From Candidatus Micrarchaeota archaeon CG_4_10_14_0_2_um_filter_60_11 (lineage in GTDB: Archaea; Micrarchaeota; Micrarchaeia; Norongarragalinales; Norongarragalinaceae), in contig PFPF01000014.1 in assembly GCA_002792915.1 (NCBI GenBank), positions 1 to 22,803 of the forward strand: a stretch of DNA of 22,803 nucleotides. Direction: 5' to 3'. Both the position numbers and the translations under genes were made by a program. The notes beneath the pieces were generated by a model. That model saw only the letters and a list, made by a program, of their open reading frames with translations, had not been told where the DNA came from and ran no database searches. Below, piece after piece: positions 15,031-21,242 of this stretch. Numbering within the stretch: the stretch's first letter is position 1; every line of letters starts with the position of its first letter.

Positions 15031-16314
15031 ATGAAAACCAGAAATAATTTCCTATTAATCGCGCTGCTGCTTGGTGTTGCACTCTTGTTCGTCGGCTGCC
15101 TCGACGGAAACGGGACTGCGACGCCCACGCCTTCGATTCCAACGGTCACCCCGACAAGCGCGCCAACCGCGTCAATTGCTCCTTCCGCCACGGCTTCCGC
15201 GGCTGAACAGGGCTGCATCGCGTCGGGCGGGACGGTGACTACGGCGAACTGCTGCGAAAGCGCCGGCGACTTCCCGAATTCCTGCGCCATCGGTGCGTGC
15301 GGTTGCGCGCCGGAATACAGCCATCCCGTCAAGATATGCGGATGCGGGAACAAATGCTTCAACGGGGACACTTGCGTGACTTTTGAAGAAGGCGACAGGG
15401 CAGCGTCTGCGTCTACTGACCGCTTCGTTTGGATCGCCAGCAAGGATTCCAGCAAGGTAGCCAAACTTTACGAGTCCAACGGCACTTTCGCGGGATTCTA
15501 CGCCGCGGGGGCGGTCCCCGTGAGCGTCGCGGTGGATGCTGAAGGTAACGTGTGGGTCGCGGACGGAAGCGAAGGCAACGGCGAAGTCACCAAGCTAAAC
15601 CCGACCGGCGCATTCATAGGCACCTACGTTGTTGGCACCGCCCACAAGGAAATCGCGATAGACCCGTCCGGAAACGTGTGGGTCACAGACATCGGCGACA
15701 AAATCGACAAGCTCGCACCCAACGGAAGCGTCCTCGGCGTTTTCACCGTGGGAATGGACCCCGTTGACATACTCGCCGACGCGGACGGAAACATTTGGGT
15801 CAGCAACACGCCCACCGCCGAAGTGAACGGGGACATAGTCAAACTCGATTCCGAAGGCAAAATCATCGGCAACTTCACGTTTTACCCGAGCACGGGCCTC
15901 TTGGCGCTCGACGCGGACGGCAACATCCTGGTTTCGAGCGTTGGCAGCCAAATAATAAAACTCGACTCCAGCGGCAGGAAAGTCGCGGAATATAACTACA
16001 GCGGCGCGATTGACATGGCGCTCGACGCGGACGGAAACATCTGGTTCACGGACAGCGCGGAAGAAGGCACCGTGACAAAGCTGGACTCCGGCGGCGGGCT
16101 GCTCGGCAAGTACGGCGTGGGCAACACGCCCTTGGGCGTTTCGATAGACTACGACGGCAACGTGTGGGTTTCGAACTACGAAAGCAGCTTCGTGACCAAG
16201 CTAAACGGCGAAACGGGCGCGCTCATCGGGAACTACGAGACCGGCGGCTGCGACTGGAACTTCGGCGACGCCACCGGCTTCGCGTACCACCACTTCGTGC
16301 TGCGCGACCGCTGA
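15031..16314 (+). CDS. Secreted lipoprotein with Cys-rich domain and beta-propeller
   Basis: This 427-residue protein is predicted to be exported and anchored outside the membrane. Residues 1-23 form a signal peptide ending in a lipobox with Cys23. A Thr/Pro/Ser-rich linker spans about 28-60, a likely glycosylated or extended stalk. Next is a compact domain with ten cysteines between 62 and 115, including adjacent C74-C75 and the close pairs C90/C92 and C103/C105. From about 130 to the end there are roughly seven repeats with the signature DADGNIWVSN, as in NHL and virginiamycin-B-lyase-like propellers. A binding or sensing role at the surface is the usual inference for such propellers; no catalytic site is seen. 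It is probably a single-gene unit. Confidence 0.85.
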   Translation: MKTRNNFLLIALLLGVALLFVGCLDGNGTATPTPSIPTVTPTSAPTASIAPSATASAAEQGCIASGGTVTTANCCESAGDFPNSCAIGACGCAPEYSHPVKICGCGNKCFNGDTCVTFEEGDRAASASTDRFVWIASKDSSKVAKLYESNGTFAGFYAAGAVPVSVAVDAEGNVWVADGSEGNGEVTKLNPTGAFIGTYVVGTAHKEIAIDPSGNVWVTDIGDKIDKLAPNGSVLGVFTVGMDPVDILADADGNIWVSNTPTAEVNGDIVKLDSEGKIIGNFTFYPSTGLLALDADGNILVSSVGSQIIKLDSSGRKVAEYNYSGAIDMALDADGNIWFTDSAEEGTVTKLDSGGGLLGKYGVGNTPLGVSIDYDGNVWVSNYESSFVTKLNGETGALIGNYETGGCDWNFGDATGFAYHHFVLRDR

Positions 16315-16326
16315 AGCGCGCACGAA

Positions 16327-16346
16327 AGTGCTCCGATCGGGATTTG
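16327..16346. repeat. Copy 1 of a 20-bp direct repeat of the tRNA-Glu 3' end
   Basis: This copy equals 16422-16441 base for base, which is the last part of the tRNA-Glu gene plus two bases. The copies are 95 bases apart. It corresponds to the T-loop end, T-stem and acceptor stem of the tRNA, and is not itself part of a complete tRNA. A tRNA 3'-end duplication is the usual scar of site-specific integration, but no integrase is nearby. Confidence 0.85.
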
Positions 16347-16350
16347 CAAC

Positions 16351-16386
16351 GCCTTGCCTTTCTTTTGGGAAAAGAAAGGCGATGGC
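16351..16386. repeat. Pyrimidine/purine hairpin downstream of tRNA-Glu
   Basis: A perfect 11-bp stem (GCCTTTCTTTT at 16356-16366 with 16370-16380) encloses a GGG loop; GCC and GGC at 16351-16353 and 16384-16386 extend it across an internal loop. It is close in style to the hairpin inside the tRNA-Glu intron. Confidence 0.8.
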
Positions 16387-16408
16387 GCCGCCAAAGAAAA
16401 CTCGCTTC

Positions 16409-16415
16409 AAAAAAA
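16409..16415 (-). terminator. Oligo-T terminator of tRNA-Glu
   Basis: Read on the minus strand, seven T residues lie eight bases after the tRNA 3' end at 16424, in the usual archaeal position. Confidence 0.5.
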
Positions 16416-16423
16416 TTCCTTAG

Positions 16424-16559
16424 TGCTCCGATCGGGATTTGAACCCGAGTTGCAGGATTTCCACCGCTTTTTCTTTTAGTGCAGGTTTTCTTTTTCCTGC
16501 CGGGAAAAAGAAAAAGTGCTGAGAGTCCTGAGTCCTTGACCGAGCTAGACGATCGGAGC
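16424..16559 (-). tRNA. tRNA-Glu(CUC) with a 61-base intron
   Basis: Exon 1 is 16559-16520 and exon 2 is 16458-16424 on the minus strand. The acceptor arms GCTCCGA and TCGGAGC pair fully; the D-stem, the CAGGA/TCCTG anticodon stem and the TCGGG/CCCGA T-stem are intact, and the anticodon is CTC (16523-16521). The discriminator is A and CCA is not encoded. The intron, 16519-16459, sits at the common archaeal position 37/38. Its ends form an 11-bp helix (16467-16477 with 16506-16516), but the bulge-helix-bulge next to the anticodon is imperfect, so the exact splice sites may shift by a base or so. Splicing would need the archaeal tRNA endonuclease. A TATA-like box stands 25 bases before the gene. 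Confidence 0.88.
16486..16514. repeat. 12-bp pyrimidine/purine hairpin inside the tRNA-Glu intron
   Basis: TTTTCTTTTTCC (16486-16497) is the exact reverse complement of 16503-16514, with a 5-base loop. Its right arm is also used by the 11-bp intron helix (16467-16477 with 16506-16516), so the two folds exclude each other. Confidence 0.8.
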
Positions 16560-16585
16560 GATTACAGGGTTCTGGGGCGCGCGGG

Positions 16586-16592
16586 TTAAAAA
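16586..16592 (-). promoter_or_regulatory. TATA box for tRNA-Glu
   Basis: TTTTTAA on the minus strand is centred about 30 bases before the tRNA 5' end, giving a start a few bases before the gene. Confidence 0.45.
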
Positions 16593-16600
16593 CCGTTTTT

Positions 16601-17167
16601 CTAAAGCCCGAACGCGAGCTGGAACACGAGGGCGGCGGCGGGTATCACGAGGTTGTCGTCCGCCGGGAAGTCGCACGACTCGACCGCGGCGAGCAGCGCC
16701 GCGTAAAACAGGGCGGCTTGCAGGGGTATGAAGAGCGAGGCGAACGCCGCGCCGGCGGCGAAGAACGCTATCGAACCCTCCCAGGTTTTCTCCTTGTTGT
16801 AAGGAAGCGCGTGCGAACCCGCGATTCCCGCGAGCGTGGCCAGCCCGTCGCCAAAGGAAAGGATGGCGATGACGGCCAGGGTGAACGCGAAGTTTGTGGA
16901 AAAAGTCGCGAGCAGGAGGGCGCCGGTTACGAAGAAGAGCGCGCCTTCGCCGGGAAAATCCGCGTGCCTGCGTTCCAGCGCCGCGAACAGGAGCGCGACG
17001 AATTCCGGCTGGTAGCCGAGCATCCACAACCCGATTATCGCCAGGCCCGCGAAGAACGAAAACGCGAGGAAGGCAACCAGTGCCGCCTCGCCGTACCACG
17101 CGCCTATCGCGATGAGCAGCGTCCCGAATGCGACGTGCACCAGCTTGCGCGGAACTTCCACCCTCAT
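16601..17167 (-). CDS. Dolichol/phytol-kinase-like CTP-dependent lipid kinase
   Basis: This 188-residue membrane protein resembles the SEC59/DGK1/VTE5 group, which phosphorylates polyprenols, phytol or diacylglycerol with CTP. Family features are RKLVHVAFG near residues 7-15, a PGEGALFFVTGALL segment, the SFGDGLATLAG motif, the KTWEGS motif and an ES...DDN string near the end. About six hydrophobic segments are visible. The ATG at 17167 overlaps the stop of the PAP2 gene as ATGA; a longer frame to 17428 is a shadow of PAP2 and was rejected. The substrate is unknown, but the coupling with a PAP2 phosphatase favours a polyprenol. The gene ends 41 bases before the tRNA-Glu. Confidence 0.8.
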   Translation of the reverse strand: MRVEVPRKLVHVAFGTLLIAIGAWYGEAALVAFLAFSFFAGLAIIGLWMLGYQPEFVALLFAALERRHADFPGEGALFFVTGALLLATFSTNFAFTLAVIAILSFGDGLATLAGIAGSHALPYNKEKTWEGSIAFFAAGAAFASLFIPLQAALFYAALLAAVESCDFPADDNLVIPAAALVFQLAFGL

Positions 17168-17622
17168 TCCAACAGCCCGTGCTTCTTGACGAATTTGGAG
17201 TGCCTGAAGCGGTTTACCGCCAGCCAGACGAGGAAGTAAACCGCGGCGCCGAACGCCAGCCCCGCGGCGGCCTGCGAAACCGTGTGCACACCCAGCAGCA
17301 CGCGCGAACCGGCAATCAAAAGCGCGGCGGGCAGGAAGAAGAACAGCCAGGGCGTGCCCATGGATGCGACGGCGAAAACGCCCGCGACGGACGAGTGGAT
17401 GGACGGGAAGCCGTAAGAGTCGGGGCATTCAGCCATGCCTGCGCAGGGCCGGTCGACGGCGTAAAAGTTCTTGGCTATCGGCGAAAGCAGCGCGGCGAGC
17501 AACAGCGCGGCTATGAAGATTTTCTTGTGCTTGAAGCCGTACAGTCCGATGATTGTGAACAGCGCGAGGACGAAGTAATAGTATTCGTCAATCCAGGAAA
17601 ACGCCCAAACCGCCAAGTCCAT
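17164..17622 (-). CDS. PAP2-family membrane phosphatase
   Basis: This 152-residue protein belongs to the PAP2 superfamily, which removes phosphate from lipid phosphates or pyrophosphates. The three motifs are visible: K51...R58-P59, P-S-I-H76-S, and S106-R107-x5-H113, with catalytic His113 and supporting Arg and His. The fourth position, usually Asp four residues after the second His, is Gln117 here, which weakens the charge relay. Several transmembrane helices flank the motifs. The ATG at 17622 is reached from a TATA-like element about 30 bases upstream. Its stop overlaps the start of a dolichol-kinase-like gene, which suggests a polyprenyl-phosphate recycling pair. Confidence 0.85.
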   Translation of the reverse strand: MDLAVWAFSWIDEYYYFVLALFTIIGLYGFKHKKIFIAALLLAALLSPIAKNFYAVDRPCAGMAECPDSYGFPSIHSSVAGVFAVASMGTPWLFFFLPAALLIAGSRVLLGVHTVSQAAAGLAFGAAVYFLVWLAVNRFRHSKFVKKHGLLE

Positions 17623-17646
17623 GAATGCTTATAGGGCGGCGCAGGG

Positions 17647-17657
17647 TTTTAATTCGT
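17647..17657. promoter_or_regulatory. Shared TATA element between the PAP2 gene and tRNA-Met
   Basis: The A+T-rich run TTTTAATT reads as a TATA box on both strands. On the plus strand it predicts a start near 17677, two bases before tRNA-Met. On the minus strand it predicts a start near 17627, five bases before the PAP2 ATG. No other TATA candidate is present in the 56-base spacer. Confidence 0.45.
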
Positions 17658-17678
17658 TCCACCCACAATAATTTCGCC

Positions 17679-17752
17679 GCCGGTGTAGCTCAGCTGGCTA
17701 GAGCGCCAGATTCATAACCTGGAGGTCGAGAGTTCAAGTCTCTCCACCGGCA
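17679..17752 (+). tRNA. tRNA-Met(CAU), probably elongator
   Basis: The 74-base gene folds into a full cloverleaf: acceptor GCCGGTG with CACCGGC, D-arm, anticodon stem CCAGA with CCTGG, and T-arm AGAGT...TCTCT-type. The anticodon CAT is 17713-17715. The last anticodon-stem pair is A31:C39, a mismatch. CCA is not encoded and no intron is present. The acceptor start resembles archaeal elongator tRNA-Met rather than the initiator, but tRNA-Ile2 (C34 modified to agmatidine) cannot be excluded. The next base, 17753, is the end of the Nudix stop codon on the other strand. Confidence 0.92.
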
Positions 17753-18238
17753 TCATTCTCCGCCGCGAAAAATTTCCACGGAATACTCGCCGGCTTCCGA
17801 GCGCGTGACGATTTCGTGAATCGGCAGGCTGCGCTTGTTTTCCAAAAGGAATTCCTTGACCATCAAAAAGTCGCTGGGCAGCATCCCGATTTTGTCAAGC
17901 TCGCCGAGCTTGAAGAAGCGGCACTCGCCTTCGTCCGAATGCTTCAGTTCGCCTTCGCCGTTCCACTCAAGCTCGCAAAAGAACAATATGAAATGCGCGT
18001 CCTCCGCGCCCTTGACCGTTTCCGAGGCAACGCCGCGCAGCGCCTTGAACTCGGCGGACAAACCGGTTTCTTCCTCGAATTCGCGGATTGCAGCAGCCGC
18101 AGGGTGCTCGCCGAACTCGATTTTTCCGCCCGGAACCGACCAATAGCCCGCGTACGGCGGCTTGACGCGCTTGAGCAGCAGTATCTCGCCGTTGCGGACA
18201 AGGGCGGTCATCACTATCGCCTTGGGCTTTTCACTCAC
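17753..18238 (-). CDS. Nudix hydrolase
   Basis: This 161-residue protein hydrolyses a nucleoside-diphosphate-linked substrate; the exact substrate is unknown. The Nudix box is complete at residues 38-60: G38, E44, R52, E53, E56, E57 and G59 fit the GX5EX7REUXEEXGU pattern. A WSVPGGK string precedes it, as in MutT/ADP-ribose pyrophosphatase-like members. The GTG at 18238 was chosen because it overlaps the alaS stop as GTGA; the ATG at 18211 is an alternative. Its stop directly abuts tRNA-Met. Linkage with alaS suggests cotranscription, not shared function. Confidence 0.88.
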   Translation of the reverse strand: MSEKPKAIVMTALVRNGEILLLKRVKPPYAGYWSVPGGKIEFGEHPAAAAIREFEEETGLSAEFKALRGVASETVKGAEDAHFILFFCELEWNGEGELKHSDEGECRFFKLGELDKIGMLPSDFLMVKEFLLENKRSLPIHEIVTRSEAGEYSVEIFRGGE

Positions 18239-20850
18239 TTCTTTCCCCTCGCGAAGCTCTTGCTGCCCCCGCCCTTGGCTCCTGTTTCCAAAAGCAGCTT
18301 CACCGCATCGCTCTTGCTTCCCTCGTGCGTGGCTACGGCGACGAAGCCGTCCGTAGTCGTTATCACCGCGTCGGCGCCCGCCTTTGCCAAATCCAAGGCG
18401 ATTTTTTGCGCCAGTTCGGGCGTTGCCGAAACCGTCTTCGAGACCTTGCGCTGCGCTTTGCCGGACAGGCCAACGGTCTCTTGGGCAACGATCAGGCGCG
18501 CCGCTTCCTCTTGAAGCTTTTCTATTTCCTTGCCGCGCGCCTTCCATTCCTCGAATTGCTTGCGGATGGACGACGACAGCGCCGTCTTGGTGGAATACAA
18601 TTGTTGGGCCGCGTCGTCCAGCAGGCGCTCCTCCTCCTGGACGAACGACAGGGCTGCGGGACCGGCCTTGTAGCGGAAGCGCGTCACGCCGTCCTGCACC
18701 TGTTCGACGCCCGTAATCTTGAAAAATCCTATCTCGGAGGTGTTGTGCCTGTGCAAGCCGCCGCACGCCTCAACGTCGATGCCCTCGACATCGAGCACGC
18801 GTATGCGCTTGCCGATTGCGCCGCCGCCCTGGTAAATGCGGTAAGAGTATTTCCGTTCCGCCTCGCCGCGCTCCATCTCGAAAACGCGGACCGGGTGGGC
18901 TTCGCGGATGAAGCCGTTCACCAGCGCCTCGATGGCGTTCACCTTGTCGCGCGACGGCTTCTCGTAGTGGGCGACGTCTAGATGTGCTTCATCCGCGTCC
19001 TTGCGGCTGCCGCACTGCCAGACGTGGTTGCCGAGCACGCGGCGGCAGGAAGCGTTCAAAACGTGCGTTGCCGTGTGGTGGCGCGTAATGGCGTCTCTCC
19101 TCAGCCGGTCGACGCGCATCCTGACTTTTTGTCCCGCCTTGAAGGAGCCGCCCTGCACTTTGTGCATTACCACTCCGTGCGACGCCTGCACGTCAACGAC
19201 CGGCGAGTCGTCCAGCCAGCCCTTGTCGCCGCACTGCCCGCCGCCTTCTGGGTAGAACAGCGTCGCGTCCAGCGCGACCAAGTCGCCCTTGACTGCCGCT
19301 ACAACCGCGTCACCCTCAAACTTGCGGTCGTCATCGTAGTACGCGCGCCTCGTGGGCTTCACGCCCTCGAACGCCGGCTTTTCCTCCCTCTTCTTCTCTT
19401 CCATCACGTGCTTGGATGTGATTTTCGCGTAGTAATCCGACGGGATTGCGACTTCGATTCCCCTTTCGTGCGCAACGCGCTCCAGCAGTTCGGGCGTGAC
19501 GCCGTGCGACTCGTAAAGCGTGGCCATTTTTTCCGCGGTCAGGCCGCCGGGCTTCGACAGGATTTGTTCGCTCGTGGAGCGCGCCTTTTCCAGCGATTGC
19601 GCGTACTTCCGCTTTTCCACCTCGAAAATCTCGTTCACCGAAGGCAGCGCCTCGCGCAGCTCCGGATAAACGTCTTTCAGGTCTTCGGCGTGCATTTCGA
19701 ACACGCTCGCGAAATCGAAGTCGAAGTCGTACTCGGTTGCGAAGCCCAGCGCCCTGCGCAGCAGAACGCGCAAATTGTAGCCGCCCGCGGAGTTGGACGG
19801 CAGGCCGCCGTCCGCGAGGGCGAACAGGAGCGAACGCGTGTGGTCGGCAATCGCCCAAACGCCCTGCACGGGCGCGATTTCCGATTCCAGCTCCTTGAGC
19901 GTTATGCCCAGCTTTGACGCGATTTTCTTTTTCTCTTCCCTGAAGTCGCGGACGCTCTCCACGTCAAGCCGCGAGCTGATTGCCGCGTACTTTTTCAGCA
20001 GCGGCGAGTCCTTCAAACCCGCCTTCTTCTTCATGAACGCTATCTGCCGCGGGAAAGTCGCGTCGTAAATCGTCAAGTCGCCGCGGTAGTACCACAGCAG
20101 CCGCTCGAAACCCCAGCCGACGTCTATTACGCGCAGCGGCAGCTCGCGCTTTTGCGAACCGTCCCAATAGTACTGCATGAACACGCTGTTCACGAGCTCG
20201 CTTCCCTTGGAGAAGGACTCGATGCACGGCCCGAACGCCGAGAAGTCCGGCATTGCCCACGCGTCCTCGCCGTAAGTCAATTCCTCTTTTTTGACGCCGA
20301 GGACCTTCGTAAGGAAGCCGTAATTCAACTCCAGGCATTTTTCGCGCCAATAGCCTTCCTTGCCGAACGCGTGCTGGCCCGCCATCATGAAGCCGCTCAA
20401 ATGCCTGCCGGTTACGCCGATGTTCGCGATGTCGGGAAAACGAAGGCAGATTTGGGGGACGACGAGCGGGTTGGCGGGGTATTCGAACACGATGCGCCCG
20501 TCCTCTAGGCGCTGGAAGTCCACTATGCTCGCAATCGTGAAGTTCAAGTCGTCGCGCCAGCGGCTGATTACGGGATAGCGCGGGATTACCTCGTGCCCGT
20601 TCTTCCTGAAGTAGTCCGCGAACTTCTTCCACAAGCCCGCGTACGTCTCGTCGCGCGGCTTGGCGCGGAAGAAAGAGTAATCCTCGTGGCTGGAATCCCC
20701 GCAGTTCTCGCGCTCTGCGGCCGCCCAATAATGCTTTCCGCACAGCGGGCAGCTAAAGCGCTGGAAGCCCTCCTCCTTGAAGAGCGGGGCGTCGTAGTAC
20801 TCCTTGGGGTTCTTGGAGAACTCGGCGCGCAACTCGTCCTTTGAAACCAT
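18235..20850 (-). CDS. alaS: Alanyl-tRNA synthetase, archaeal type
   Basis: This 871-residue class II synthetase charges tRNA-Ala. The archaeal-type N-terminus has a CPLCGKHYW zinc-like site near residues 34-42 with a further Cys soon after. Aminoacylation-domain segments include ANIGVTGRHLSGF. The editing domain holds H592 and H596 in HTATH and C696 and H700 in the CGGLH string, all four metal ligands being present. The C-terminal DHHA1-type end reads GGSKSFARGKK. The ATG at 20850 is supported by a TATA box 26-29 bases upstream, which predicts an almost leaderless transcript. It lies 47 bases after the RNase P RNA, and a Nudix gene overlaps its stop. Confidence 0.97.
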   Translation of the reverse strand: MVSKDELRAEFSKNPKEYYDAPLFKEEGFQRFSCPLCGKHYWAAAERENCGDSSHEDYSFFRAKPRDETYAGLWKKFADYFRKNGHEVIPRYPVISRWRDDLNFTIASIVDFQRLEDGRIVFEYPANPLVVPQICLRFPDIANIGVTGRHLSGFMMAGQHAFGKEGYWREKCLELNYGFLTKVLGVKKEELTYGEDAWAMPDFSAFGPCIESFSKGSELVNSVFMQYYWDGSQKRELPLRVIDVGWGFERLLWYYRGDLTIYDATFPRQIAFMKKKAGLKDSPLLKKYAAISSRLDVESVRDFREEKKKIASKLGITLKELESEIAPVQGVWAIADHTRSLLFALADGGLPSNSAGGYNLRVLLRRALGFATEYDFDFDFASVFEMHAEDLKDVYPELREALPSVNEIFEVEKRKYAQSLEKARSTSEQILSKPGGLTAEKMATLYESHGVTPELLERVAHERGIEVAIPSDYYAKITSKHVMEEKKREEKPAFEGVKPTRRAYYDDDRKFEGDAVVAAVKGDLVALDATLFYPEGGGQCGDKGWLDDSPVVDVQASHGVVMHKVQGGSFKAGQKVRMRVDRLRRDAITRHHTATHVLNASCRRVLGNHVWQCGSRKDADEAHLDVAHYEKPSRDKVNAIEALVNGFIREAHPVRVFEMERGEAERKYSYRIYQGGGAIGKRIRVLDVEGIDVEACGGLHRHNTSEIGFFKITGVEQVQDGVTRFRYKAGPAALSFVQEEERLLDDAAQQLYSTKTALSSSIRKQFEEWKARGKEIEKLQEEAARLIVAQETVGLSGKAQRKVSKTVSATPELAQKIALDLAKAGADAVITTTDGFVAVATHEGSKSDAVKLLLETGAKGGGSKSFARGKK

Positions 20851-20874
20851 TGCGGTAAACTAGACCCGCTCGAC

Positions 20875-20882
20875 ATTTAAAT
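20875..20882 (-). promoter_or_regulatory. TATA box for alaS
   Basis: ATTTAAAT on the minus strand, centred 28-29 bases before the ATG, gives a start about 3 bases before the start codon. No ribosome binding site is seen. Confidence 0.5.
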
Positions 20883-20897
20883 GCTTAAAGATTAAGA

Positions 20898-21197
20898 GGG
20901 GGCGGCGGGCCGTAGTCCACCTTCTGTTGTCCACGGCATTCGACTAAGCGGCTCTCGCCCGTCGCGAGCGTTCGCAACGGGACTTTGGCCTTGCGCCCTA
21001 ACGGGGACCGTTTCATCCCTGTCGCGGGAAACGTCGCTTTTCGCTCATCCTGCTCCCGCGCGGGTAACCGTTTCTGTTTCCCCGTCTTGCCTTAAGCAAG
21101 GGAACTCGCGTTCCTTCGATTTTGGGCGGGTGGAACTTCCTCAACGCCCAGCCGTTTGACGGGCTGGGCAACGACGGCCGTGCACCCGCCGCCCCGC
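20898..21197 (-). ncRNA. rnpB: RNase P RNA
   Basis: This RNA is the catalytic part of RNase P, which trims tRNA 5' ends. On the minus strand, the 5' GGGGCGGCGGG pairs with the 3' CCCGCCGCCCC to form P1. The P3-like hairpin has arms at 21162-21169 and 21146-21153. The conserved 5' core GAGGAAGTTCC lies at 21132-21142 and its partner ACAGAAGGTGG at 20917-20927, with TAGTCGAATG and GTGGAC just before it as in known P RNAs. CAGGGATGAAACGG and GCAAGGCCAAA segments also match conserved regions. The length, about 300 bases, is normal for archaea. The 5' core differs slightly from the usual GAGGAAAGTCC. Confidence 0.93.
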
Positions 21198-21217
21198 TAG
21201 TATTGTGGTTTCCGCGG

Positions 21218-21224
21218 TTTAAAA
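21218..21224 (-). promoter_or_regulatory. TATA box for RNase P RNA
   Basis: TTTTAAA on the minus strand, centred about 24-25 bases before the predicted 5' end at 21197, agrees with the P1-based end assignment. Confidence 0.55.
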
Positions 21225-21242
21225 CACTCCCGAAAAAGGCGT

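Noticed and set aside
15787..16170. DNA-level tandem repeat in the lipoprotein gene
   Set aside because: The GACGCGGACGG-type recurrences encode propeller blade turns; they are diverged protein repeats, not a DNA repeat array.
17168..17428. Longer N-terminus for the dolichol-kinase-like gene
   Set aside because: The extension overlaps the PAP2 gene and is Arg-rich without family similarity; the ATGA overlap marks the true start.
20880..21240. Gene-free interval considered as an unknown element or degraded gene
   Set aside because: The interval folds as RNase P RNA with paired ends and conserved cores.
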